Assembly (NCBI GenBank): GCA_024704765.1
Contig: JAKMXF010000288.1
Span: 124,001 to 188,000, forward strand
Direction of reading: 5' to 3'
Origin: Oopsacas minuta
Lineage: Eukaryota; Porifera; Hexactinellida; Lyssacinosida; Leucopsacidae
DNA length: 64,000 bases
Part shown: positions 45,145 to 55,950 of the stretch, piece after piece
Layout: every line of letters starts with the position of its first letter
Numbering within the stretch: the first letter of the stretch is position 1
Position numbers and translations under genes: made by a program
Notes under the pieces: generated by a model
What the model saw: only the letters and a program-made list of their open reading frames with translations
Told to the model about the DNA's origin: nothing
Database searches by the model: none

Positions 45145-45642
45145 TCCAATACCTCTCACTCAAATATTAAACTCTTATTATATTATAATCTAGAAAATAT
45201 TACTTTTATAACTTGGCTAATAAATCTGCTATCAAATTTCATAATATACATTTGTATTATGGATAATGGTACTAAATATTTCTCAATCATTAGGGGTTAT
45301 TCACTCGTCACAACAATTCTTACTACATACCATGAATCATAGCATTCTATACATGAATATATTCACCAACTCCCCTAACGTGCTTCTGTGACGTGTTATG
45401 TCCCAATTTCCATGGTTACCTCGTTGGTATTTGTCTGCACCCCTCAGCGAGGGAGGCAATCATTGAAAGGGGCTACTATTCGAAATATTATCGTATTATT
45501 AATCGCGTTCGAATTCTAACAAATACAAAATATAATTAATTGAAAAGAGAAACAATTCAATTACAATATTAAGGGGCCCAATAGAAATACATAACGAACA
45601 GATCCAATATACAATTAATATAGTTCAGTAAAATTGCATAAA
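45145..45642. other. Intergenic, NHL gene to RAB
   Basis: AT-rich, with no recognised repeat or gene. It should contain the NHL gene's 5' region and the 3' end of the RAB transcript. Confidence 0.5.
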
Positions 45643-46425
45643 CTAAGCAGAGCAGCAGCTAGTCTTTCCGGGGCTACTGTCCTTATGCTTAAGGCGAATC
45701 GATTTATCACCGATATCATTATCAGGGCAAGAGGCATGCAGGGGTGATTTGGGTGGACAGGTTTCTTTCCCGTTTAGAGAACTCTGTGGGAAACTATTTG
45801 TTGAGGTAATCTTTGTGCTTTTATCTCTGGAAACGGATAATTCCCGGACACTAGGTCGCATTCTATTCGGCCTATAAACACCGTGTTGAATATGAATCTC
45901 ACGAGCTAACATGGAAAAGGCTTCGTTTACATTAGTCCCGTTCTTCGCACTAGTTTCAATGAAATTGTATGAATGGTCGGTGGCGACTGCTTGAGCCTCA
46001 CGTGTCGATACTTGTCTCACTTCTTCCAAATCCGATTTATTTCCAACAATCAAAACTCCTTCTTCTCGAACGCCATATGACTCGAAGGAATTTATCCAAT
46101 AATTCAATTGATCGAATGATTTTCTATTTGTAACATCAAATACTAGGACAATGCCTTTAGCGCCTCGAAACAGCTGTTTGGACAACGTACGGAATCTTTC
46201 CTGTCCAGCTGTGTCCCAGACCTGTAGTCGCACGGGTACCCCCTCTACGTCCACTATTTTTGTACGGAAGTCCAGACCAATTGTTGAGATTAGTCCATTT
46301 TTAAATACACCCTCTGCATATTTGTATAACAGAGCTGTTTTACCGACTGCACTCTCTCCAACAATTACTATTTTGTATTCTGCGGAATACTTGCTTTCCT
46401 CGTTTGGAGCATCTTCACTTGCCAT
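45643..46425 (-). CDS. Rab-family small GTPase with a long C-terminal tail
   Basis: Membrane-traffic GTPase of 260 aa in one exon. The ATG at 46425 (MASEDAP) is preferred over upstream in-frame codons because family similarity starts soon after it. All G motifs are present: P-loop GESAVGKTAL, switch 1 ISTIGLDF, switch 2 WDTAGQERFRTL, NKSD and ETSAK. The hypervariable tail is unusually long, about 75 residues rich in Ser, Pro and Lys. It ends KTSCCSA, a double-cysteine CCxx prenylation site, so membrane attachment by geranylgeranyl transferase is expected. Nearest relatives by eye are the Rab8/26/35/37 group. I cannot assign a subfamily. Confidence 0.9.
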   Translation of the reverse strand: MASEDAPNEESKYSAEYKIVIVGESAVGKTALLYKYAEGVFKNGLISTIGLDFRTKIVDVEGVPVRLQVWDTAGQERFRTLSKQLFRGAKGIVLVFDVTNRKSFDQLNYWINSFESYGVREEGVLIVGNKSDLEEVRQVSTREAQAVATDHSYNFIETSAKNGTNVNEAFSMLAREIHIQHGVYRPNRMRPSVRELSVSRDKSTKITSTNSFPQSSLNGKETCPPKSPLHASCPDNDIGDKSIRLKHKDSSPGKTSCCSA

Positions 46426-47440
46426 TTTATATATATATTTTAAGCTAGCGATATACATAGTTTGGATTAATATTTGATTCAAACGAATTACAACTGACTC
46501 TCGTTATGATAAATCAATCTGTCAATCAATACTTACGATATATGTACTGTACATTAAATACATTCAAGAATGCTGAGAAGGAAATTTTGAAAAGATGAAA
46601 GTAACGCGAATCGAGCAATTCGCGTTTTCCTACAAGTTAATTTGGTAGGGACCGAACTGCAGCCTTCGATCGGTAAAGATAATCAAATGTGTTTAATAGT
46701 GACGTGTTGCCCAAGAGAAATTGGAAAAGTATGGTACAATACTACAAGTAAGTGAGTTTTCATGCAAAATGTAAATAAACACACAAAAACTAAAACTAAG
46801 AGATGAGAAACTTAGGATAGATGAACTTATCCAAATACTTGAATAACTATAAGCTAACTACTGAGTAGTTAGAAATGCTTGCCACGCATTGAAGGACGCT
46901 AAAATGGCCGCTCGGACTAATATATGGATATCAAGTGAGAATTAATTACGTCTAGGAAGTATCGAATCAAGAAATGAGCAAGTGGGAGCCTAGAGGAGAA
47001 GGAAATGATCAAATTTTGGTTGGAAATTGTCAATTAAAGTGTGTGTTTCTTGTATAGCTAGTACAGTGTAACCGCCACAAACGGGATGTTAAGGACACCG
47101 AAAATTGCTTCGTTTCCCCGTATTTGTATGGATTCGTTTTATGGGTCTAGGAATTCGTTCAATTCATTTTCATTCCGTTTCCAGGTGTTCCCTTCTGTGG
47201 AGGTTTCACCGTTAAATACATGTATATTCGGTATTTGTGGAATCCAAATTTGAAATAACAATGCAGCTGATTTTAGAAATGCGAATAGCATAGAAAGAAA
47301 CTTTCGTTATGGTTGTCGATAAGTAATTTCTTTTCGAAAATATTAAAATAGAAAATACACGGAACGAAACATATGAGAGATACTCTGATAACTTTTACGA
47401 GATAATTGTGTAGCATTACCTTAGCTTATAAACTTACATT
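46426..47440. other. Intergenic, RAB to MTHFR, with a family B MITE at 47064-47211
   Basis: The repeat runs from TA-CAGTGTAACCGCCACAAAC to TGTGGAGGTTTCACCG and is a long form with the extra ATTCCGTTTCCAG segment also found at 63460. No gene recognised elsewhere. Confidence 0.6.
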
Positions 47441-50400
47441 TCATTCTCTCTTAGCACTCATCGCTTCCAGAGGCTCTCCTTCATAAACTACCTCATCAGG
47501 TTCTGGTTCTGGTTCTATAATATTAAGATTTCTCACACCCACAGATTCAAACACGCTATCATCTTGTCCACGAATCTTCTCCAACACGCGATCCAACAGC
47601 CCAAACAAACAGTTCCCTTTCACATAATCATTATCCACTAAATTCACCAGATAATACGTGTTCTGTAAAGTCGCAATGATATCTCTCGAAGTCGAACCGA
47701 CCGGATACAAACTCGCCCACATCTTATCCCACAAATCAAACGCTTCATCCTAATATATACCGGACATGAAGGGGTAATTATACATACACAAACTGGGTTA
47801 TAAAAAGATTACCTGTCCCTTCCAGGAGGTACCATTGGTGATGAATGAGGGGGAATCTAGATCTAAAATTGTTGGTACTTACCTTCCAAATCATAAAAGC
47901 TACCGGATCTACCACGGTCGGTTGAACTATCTCCATCCCGGAAAATACTCCCCATGTTACTGCTGCTGTAGTTGACTTTGAATTTGTAATGTTTGGGTCT
48001 CCCTACAGTTGATATAGTTAAGATATGAGGTGTGTTACCTCTGTGTGTATCATCTGAATAAAACAGAATACAGTAGAACTCGGATAAGACATACTCCCTC
48101 GGGGAACAAGAATTAGTACGTACTAACTGAAGTATGTCTTATCTGAATATTCTTCCTATACAATTACGTAGTACAGGAATAGAAAATCTGTTATGGGGAA
48201 AAGTAAGAATAGTGTTCTTCGATATAAACGGGGGGAGTTGGCTGTATTAATTCATGGTAAATATCTTCACGGCATATTTATAGATTCCTCCCAAACTGCA
48301 ATGTACTACGGATACAAGCAAATGATATTAGTCGTATTATTCATATAACACTCGATTTTGGACACAAAATAGCTTAATTAGTGATGAGAGCATTAATCAT
48401 ATTAGCATAATTAATATTCCAATGTAAATGTCGTAATAGAAAATATGTCCACTGAATCATACGTACAGAATTACAAGCTGTATGTAGCTAATATTTGGTA
48501 ATTAAGCAATAATATATGGACAACATAATCCTATAATATACTCCTGTTAAAATAGGAGATAAGGATAAAACACAGGGGCGGTGCAAACGGTCAGGCCGGT
48601 CAGACAATGGCCTGACCGCTATTTCGCAACTTCCGCTGCCCTAGAAACGTATTGCAATGGGCTCTAATGGAGAACAGTAAAACTCTGATGAGTTGTTCAA
48701 ACCAAGAATCTTGTTCCCATTCATTTTAATACATCTCCACAGCTGTGTATAATCTCGATTATGATATAAGAAGTACTCAATAGTACGAGTTCTACTGTAT
48801 GATAATGCGAAACTCGGGGAAGATTACGAGGCGCTGTAAGGAATAGTTCTTTCAGATTGAGCTGAGTTAATCACAGAACAAGAGATTCTCCAGACGATAT
48901 ATTACCTTTTAAAGTGGGCTAAAGAGCGAAAATTTCGATAGTTACCTGTTTGTTTGTAGCATGATAAGTTACTTGTGGATATTCAGGTAGAACTTCTATC
49001 AGCACTTGTACTAACTCAGGTGAAGCAAAGAACTCCAGATAAGCCTACAGAAAATATACAATTGTAGATACCATTTAGAGATCAAGCTTACGGCTATTTT
49101 GACCCGATTTAGCGGAAGTAATATGTTGGAACGATTAACCGGAATTGAACGAGAACCTCTGGAAACGGAGTGAATAATGAACAGAGCGAATTCCTAATCC
49201 CTAGTCGTATACAAATGAACCTCCACAAACCGGGGACTGATGTAGCGTATTCGGCATCCCTGGTTACACTGTAATACACACTATTAGAATAGTTGTGTTT
49301 CTGGGGTAAAGTGAGCTGATTATTAAACCGAGTCTGTTGTATTTAACCAAATAATTCAACAGTTTCTAAACTGTATTTATACCTTTTGATAAACGTAACC
49401 GTTAGCTATACCCCATCCATACACGGGGTGTGTAGAAGGAGCTCCATTAACAGCTGGTTGCGAATTTATAGTTAGAATTCCTTTCATGTTTACGGTTACT
49501 AAGGAAGTGATGAGTGTGTTAGTCTCCTCTGACAAGCTATCTTCCATCCAAGGGATCTGTTCTACCTACAAGTTATGTCAATAGTAATCATGTAATGAAC
49601 AATAACAAACAAACAACCTTTGCTCCCTGTTTATTCCTCTCTCCACTTATGAAACAATAAAACATATGATTGACGTCATCAATACAATTCAACTCTTCTC
49701 CCCACATTCTTTTCAACTCCTCGCGACTGAATTTAGGTTTCAAATAGAACAGATGATGATCCTTCAGGGCACCGAACTCTGGATTGCTAGATTTACCCCA
49801 TCTGCCATTAGGGAACTCTTCCCAGAGGTTAGTACGATGTATGTAGCTCTATACGAATATAAATCCGGGGTTACAAGCTGTTGTGTCAAAAATCAGGGCC
49901 GTGATCAGTGGTTGTCTTAGGAGAGGACAAACAGAGGACTTGACCCAAGTCTAATTATTGCCACGGGTCTGTCAGATCCTCAGTGGCTCATGGCTCAGAC
50001 CACTATTGCCTAAAAAAGATTTTTTGCCTCGAATTTAAAATCCTACCCTCAGGTATGCCAGATCCTGTTATCGCCTCTGGTGAGTCTGGTCGTGGCGTGA
50101 ATTATATCTCCCTCGCCCTCCCGACCCCTAACCAAAATAACCGGCTGGAATATGTGAAAAAGGTCAAACCCTAATGTCATACATATTATCAAACAACCTT
50201 AGGTCTAGATGACCAGAATATCGGTCTAACATCCTCAGTAATTCGTCTCTGGTTAGCAGACTGTCTCCAGGGAAACAGACGTCTCATACAAGGATCAGTA
50301 CACCATAGTCCAATCCTCTCTAAGATATCCTTAGTAGCTATTTCTCTGTTCAGGGTATAGAAGTGTAATCCGGGTACCTATAATACACAATACGTATAAC

Positions 50401-53089
50401 CAAAATTAATCTATCTTCATATTATGGAAACAGTTATATTGGAAATTATAATGTGTGTTAGTGTTACGAGACTTCATATTGATGTTGTGTATCTATATTC
50501 TAATAATAGGAGCAATTAGGCTCATGAGTCTAGTGTGGGTAGCACGTGGCCACGTGTAAGAGTATAAATCAGAAGGATAGAAGAAAGATTGATTAGAAAA
50601 TCTCCCAGGGAATGTAGGAGAGGTTCAAGAATGAAGGAAATTCAATCCCTCTCCCCTTAAAAAAGTGACGATATGTTGTGTCAATTTGAGGAATGCATTC
50701 AATAAAGTACAAACTTTACTAAAAATATTACCTTTCCAGATCTCAATAGCTCAGTACACATATCTACAGCTAGATTAACACCAAACTCTCTAATAGCAGC
50801 ATCATTGTCCTTAATGGGGTTAATGACGTCATGAATAAACCCAGGCACTTCTAGCTTGGACAATTTGACTAGACTCCTGAGTGAAGCGAAACTCTATACG
50901 CACATAGGAAATATGAATTATTATATAAGTAATTTGATAGCAAAATTAGGCTAATTCAAAGTATAAAAATTGATAATCGAGAAGATAAATCGTACAGTAG
51001 TATAACATGAAGTATTTGAGTTTGTTATTTTGTGTGTGGATAACAGCGTATGCGTTGGATGATAGCGATTTCGTGTATCATGATTACGAAGATCTACAGA
51101 GCTATCTCGAGGGTATTCATGCTAGATATCCGAATATTACCACCGTACTGAAAATTGGTGCAAGTCATGGTAATAAGAGCTTATGGGGGATAGAGATAAC
51201 TGATAATCCTGGGGTTCATGAAATATTGGAGCCAGAATTCAGATACATCGGGAATATGCATGGAAATGAAATGGTGGGTCGCGAAATCTTGCTCTACCTT
51301 GCGAAATATCTCTGTGAAGAATATTATAGTAACAATGCCAGCATAATACAGCTGATTAACAACACACGGATATTTATACTGCCGAGTATGAATCCGGATG
51401 GATTTGAGACGGCTAAAGCAGATGGAGCGGACAGCGGGGGAGCTAGCATTGGGTCAGTTGGACGGTACAATCAAAATGGTATAGATCTAAACAGAGATTT
51501 TCCTGATCACATCCATGGAAGTAATACGTATGCAGATGCACAGCCAGAAACTAAGGCGATTATTGACTGGATTAAAGAGACTAATGTAGTTTTGAGTGCG
51601 AATCTCCATGGTGGAGCCTTGCTAGTTAGCTACCCGTTAGATAGTAAATGGAATGGAAGTGGAGAAACATCTTACAAAGACGTATTCCAACGCTTAGCAT
51701 TGATTTATTCGAAGAATCACCCAACTATGCATATGGGCGATACATGTAGGGAGTATTTTGAGAACGGGATCACAAACGGGGCAGCCTGGTACGAGATATA
51801 CGGATCTCTCCAGGATTATAGTCTCTGGAATAAGCAGAACTTTGAAGTTACAATAGAGTTGAGTTGTGATAAATTCCCTGCCGAGCCAGAGTTAAAAGGT
51901 TTCTGGCAAGATAACGTGAATTCTATGATAGCATACATTGAACAGATACATTTGGGAGTGACAGGTGTCGTACATGACGAGGCTAATACAACTTTATCCG
52001 GGATAAAGGTTATGGTAAAAGGGAGAGAAGAGTTTGTATTCAGAACGACGAAAGGTGGAGAATTCTGGATACTGTTGAATCCAGGGAAATACACTATTGT
52101 GTTTGAGTCTCCGTATTATATCGATAAGGAGATTGATGTTACCCTAGGGGAGGAGGAGAAAAAGGTGATGGATGTACCCTTAGTACTGGGGGTAGCGACT
52201 AAAGAGACAATTAGTTTGTGCTTATTAATAATGTGTGCTGTTGTTATGTTATTACTATAAGTTATTTGGAATTAGTTATATATGTTTTTCAGTTAAAATA
52301 ATTGTATTTTTGTGCTCAGAATTGATTAGAGTATATATTATATTGGCGAGATAATTCAGTGTTTGTTTGGTTTTGAGGGAGATTACTCATAAGAAATGTT
52401 CAAAAAGCAGGACAGTTGGGAACGGACGGACATTACATTCCTTAAAATTTATAGGTTTTTGTTTCTACGAGGCAGTGTTGCCAGATATGTTAGCACAAAG
52501 TTCATGCCAAAGTCAAAATTAATGAACTACAGTAGAACTCGGATAAGACGCACTCCTCGGAAAACAAAAATTGTAACTACTAGCCGAATTCTACTGTCTG
52601 TTCATGATCTGGCAACACTGATACGGGAGAGTTCAGACTAGATATCGTTATTTGTAAGTCTTATAGAATATTAGCGTATGTATACCTGAATCGGTAAAAT
52701 TCCAGGAATAATAGGAACCGAAATTCCTATCTTCCTACAATCCTCTAAAAATTTGAAGAAAACAGAATTCTCAAAGAATAGCTGAGTTATAATGAAGTCT
52801 GCGCCCGCATCAACTTTCTCTTTCAAATATTTGATATCATCTTCGTAGCTGATACTGTCTGGATGTCCGTGCGGATAGCCTATATTATACGATGTAAAAG
52901 TATAGCAGGTTATCTCCCATTAAAATATACTATGTAACGTATTTCGTATAATAATTCGAGTATTTTTCGTTCAGGTGACTGAGAGTATATTGTATATGAT
53001 AAAATTAGCGTAAAGACAGGCTTGATTGCTATTTCGGATAAATTCAAATTCGAACTTTGTGAAACATATCCGAATAATATGCATGAGAC

Positions 53090-53137
<48 letters not shown>

Positions 53138-55108
53138 GTATAAAAGGATTTTCGGGTAGTTTTCTGAAGCTCAGCATTGCTCACAGAAAAGAGAAACCTA
53201 GCAAACTATTGAACTCATGAAAGGGTTCAGTTGACGGACGTGGAATGCAGAAACAGAATCTTACACCCGCCGACCCAATTACTCGGAGAAAAAATGCGAT
53301 ATATTTCTAGGATCTTTTGTTGTTAACAATATTTGATAAAAATATACAAAATATATTTGAATGAAAATACCTGAAACGCAAATAGTGAAGTAATCTCCAA
53401 ACTCTTCTCTAATAAACTTCACTAAATCAACAGCATAGCGAAAGTCTTCTGAGTTGAAGGCAGATTCGAAATTCAGATTATCAGGAATATCTATAAATTA
53501 CATATATGAGTGATATCAATCTCTAATATACTAGCGAATTAGTAGGAATACTTCTTTCGAAACCAAATAATCCCCAATTCATTACAATACAATCCCTATT
53601 CGGATAAGATGTACACTACTCGGATAGTACGCACTAATTTTGTTTCCCGAAGGAGGTATGTCTTATCTACTATAGCATATTGAGTCTAGGCATACTTTCC
53701 ACCCTCCTACGGCTATACAGGTATATTTGGGTGTAATAGGATATTTGATAAAAATACGATACCCTTGGGGATGTATAAATGGGATTTGGTAATGACATCA
53801 GTAAAAAGGTTAGTGAATATGAGGGAGGTAATGACGATTACATAAGTTATCCAATGTAGTGTAACCGCCATAAACTGAGCCCGTGAAAAACGGGGAACTT
53901 CTGGAAACGGAGTGAAAATGAATAGAGCGCATTCCTCTCTTTTACCATATTCCCTAGATCCTATATTCTTATATACTTATACACTTACCGCCTTTCAATG
54001 CCAGTATATTCCTTATCCCCAGCCTCTTAGCCTTCTTCAGAGCAGTCACAATACTATCATGAGTAGCTCCTACACACGTCATATGTAACATGGTATCAAG
54101 ACCACAGAAATTGAGTGCTGTACTGGCTATAGTTATAGAACTTGTTTCACGATCACCTGTTGGATCACCAGCTGGATGCCAGGTTATGTCAATGAAGAGA
54201 GGTTTACCTTGTGCCATCCCTACAGATTGGAGGATATGATAATATAGCGATAGTATGTGTCAAACTGTTCATATATTCTAGAATTGTCAGTCAGTTAAGA
54301 GAGAGAAGTATACATACTTTTCAACACTTCCGAGATTCCTGGATTATCCCGAATTTCACGTCTTAGCCAGAGGAAAAATTTTGTTATATTTCTGGATAGT
54401 TTCGGTTAGCGTAACGTGAAGTTCCGGGAAATCATTGAAAATCGCGGGAATTGGCAATGAATAACCAGGAAAATTGTAAATAGTGTTGGTGTCCACTGTC
54501 CAGTATATTTCAGGTCAAGTGAGCGAAAGGGGTTATAAGTTATAACTATTCATAGTTCCAACACAACTCCTACATTTTGGCAAAAGTTGTACGTATAACT
54601 AATTTTGCATATTAGGGAAAAGGGAGGGTATTCTAAATATTCTCAGGGTACACTATAGGGAAGTCTAATTATTAGTTCGTTCGCATATCTACAGTGTGAA
54701 TCTGTCCAAGTGTCCTAAGACTAATACTAGTCACGTGCACAAAACCAGGAAGAGACTTTCTTGGGCAGATTTCACACTCAGACACACACCAGCTTAATTA
54801 CTTTCAAGTCTCCCGACGAGATTAGCGGCCCCCTGTGGAGTTCTAGGTGGAAAAAACTCGAATGAAAAGAATATCTCCTCCCGCTTTATCTTCTGGCGAA
54901 TGAGCTCGATTAGTTTAGGAGGGGGCAAGCTGTCCTTGGTGCTCTGTCCGATGAATCGGAATAGGATGTTGTTCTCGACGGATGTGTTTTTGCGAGGAGG
55001 AGAAGGAGGGGGTGTTGTGAAGTGACTACTGATGTCAGAGGCTGTCATGATACTCGAGCTGTTGTCAGAGAGTGGAGAACCTTGCGGCTGTAATTCATGT
55101 TCAATCAT
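47441..55108 (-). CDS. MTHFR: Methylenetetrahydrofolate reductase (11 exons)
   Basis: Flavoenzyme that reduces 5,10-methylene-THF to 5-methyl-THF for methionine synthesis, in the cytosol. Exons: 55108-54802, 54219-53989, 53490-53371, 52879-52686, 50893-50732, 50377-50198, 49848-49618, 49565-49383, 49044-48946, 48002-47883 and 47749-47441. Every junction keeps phase, giving 711 aa (human 656). The N-terminus is Ser/Pro-rich, as in the phospho-regulated human enzyme. Catalytic barrel motifs: [35 protein letters not shown] and FFENSVFF-like sequence after FIITQL. The C-terminal regulatory domain that binds S-adenosylmethionine is complete ([54 protein letters not shown]). Intron 4 contains a carboxypeptidase gene on the opposite strand. 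Confidence 0.97.
48071..48155. repeat. Family C MITE copy (MTHFR intron)
   Basis: CAGTAGAACTCGGATAAGAC at the left and GTCTTATCTGAATATTC at the right, with TACTAACTGAAG between. The other family C copies in this gene are at 52531-52602 and 53584-53680. Confidence 0.7.
49136..49273. repeat. Family B MITE copy (MTHFR intron)
   Basis: Contains CTCTGGAAACGGAGTGAATAA, then GAACCTCCACAAACCGGGGAC and ends GGTTACACTG-TA. It is a rearranged long form of family B. A related fragment lies at 53860-53940. Confidence 0.6.
51007..52260 (+). CDS. M14 metallocarboxypeptidase (CPM/CPD/CPE group), nested antisense in MTHFR
   Basis: Zinc exopeptidase of the regulatory N/E subfamily that removes C-terminal Arg or Lys from peptides. 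417 aa in one exon from an ATG. A signal peptide ([16 protein letters not shown]) precedes the catalytic domain. Zinc ligands are His and Glu in [12 protein letters not shown] and His in [14 protein letters not shown]. The substrate-anchoring RNxxGxDLNRDFP-type segment reads [12 protein letters not shown]. The catalytic Glu is in [12 protein letters not shown] transthyretin-like domain follows ([19 protein letters not shown]). The C-terminus is hydrophobic ([15 protein letters not shown]), so GPI attachment, as in carboxypeptidase M, or a single membrane anchor is likely. Length fits CPM. It lies wholly inside MTHFR intron 4 (50894-52685) on the other strand. Confidence 0.93.
   Translation: MKYLSLLFCVWITAYALDDSDFVYHDYEDLQSYLEGIHARYPNITTVLKIGASHGNKSLWGIEITDNPGVHEILEPEFRYIGNMHGNEMVGREILLYLAKYLCEEYYSNNASIIQLINNTRIFILPSMNPDGFETAKADGADSGGASIGSVGRYNQNGIDLNRDFPDHIHGSNTYADAQPETKAIIDWIKETNVVLSANLHGGALLVSYPLDSKWNGSGETSYKDVFQRLALIYSKNHPTMHMGDTCREYFENGITNGAAWYEIYGSLQDYSLWNKQNFEVTIELSCDKFPAEPELKGFWQDNVNSMIAYIEQIHLGVTGVVHDEANTTLSGIKVMVKGREEFVFRTTKGGEFWILLNPGKYTIVFESPYYIDKEIDVTLGEEEKKVMDVPLVLGVATKETISLCLLIMCAVVMLLL
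52531..52602. repeat. Family C MITE, short intact copy
   Basis: CAGTAGAACTCGGATAAGAC to CTAGCCGAATTCTACTG, about 72 bp, between the carboxypeptidase stop and the next MTHFR exon. Confidence 0.75.
53090..53135. repeat. AAT trinucleotide microsatellite
   Basis: About 15 tandem TAA units in MTHFR intron 3. Shorter AAT runs occur at 302-316 and 13982-13997. Confidence 0.95.
53584..53680. repeat. Family C MITE copy (MTHFR intron 2)
   Basis: Reads ACAATCCCTATTCGGATAAG, TACGCACTAATTTTGTTTCC and GGTATGTCTTATCTACTATAG. It closely resembles the copies at 3604-3705 and 38949-38998. Confidence 0.65.
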
Positions 55109-55950
55109 TTCCGGGTCTTGAAAAACAGCTATTTATTTTGTAAACAATGTATTGTATTCGATGCAAGAGAGTTACAATCGTATTGATACGATGGGTAATT
55201 TATAATAGAATGCTGTGTGAAATGTTCATGCAATGCTATGGTCACGTCACCGCGTGTCTGAATGTAGATAAGTCGTCAAAATGACTCGATTAATTGGGTA
55301 GAATACATAGAACAATTGCTCTATATAATAAAAGCGATTATGATCCAGAATATGCAGATGAATTAATATCGAAGGTATGTTACCCTCAATTAATACCCCT
55401 CCCTCTTCAATAATCGGATAATTGCTATAATAATAATAATCCGTTTACTACCCTTCGTTTCCTAGGAATGTTTCAAGAAGCTAATAAAATCAGGATTGAG
55501 ATTGGAATATCCTTGGGAAATGAATGGATTAAAATAGCATTTTGGAAAGCTCTTACCGAATTCAGATACCAAATCAATACCCGTATGTTCAGCGGATGCC
55601 GGTTATAAGAACGCGGGATATAGAACATGTATGAAGTTCTTATAATCATCATCCACTGTACGTATTATACCATACATGTGATCACATACATACAACCGTA
55701 GATTGTTTAGCCAAAACGGAATTAGTGCTGTATATATCCACTATATATTCAATCTACAAGACTATTCAGGCAAATTACTTGTTACATACTAACGTGACCA
55801 TTAATTAACCAACACACAAATGATCCCTGATATAATAGAGATCATTTCCACATCACTTGGTCCTTTTTGTGTGATCTAATTAGACCCCCGGCTATATATA
55901 ACGTTGCATACAATATATGTGTATAGTAAGTGTGGATAAATAGGTAGTAT
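55109..55950. other. Intergenic, MTHFR to AXDND1
   Basis: Contains a family I MITE at about 55590-55664 (AGCGGATGCCGGTTATAAG to TCATCATCCACTG-TA). The rest is AT-rich. No gene seen. Confidence 0.55.

Noticed and set aside
49666-50174. Two plus-strand ORFs of 84 and 63 codons
   Set aside because: The first is antisense to an MTHFR exon and the second covers repeat-like intron sequence; neither has a recognisable domain.
53026-53220. Plus-strand ORF with a poly-Asn tract and the minus-strand ORF with poly-Leu
   Set aside because: Both are produced by the AAT microsatellite in an MTHFR intron.
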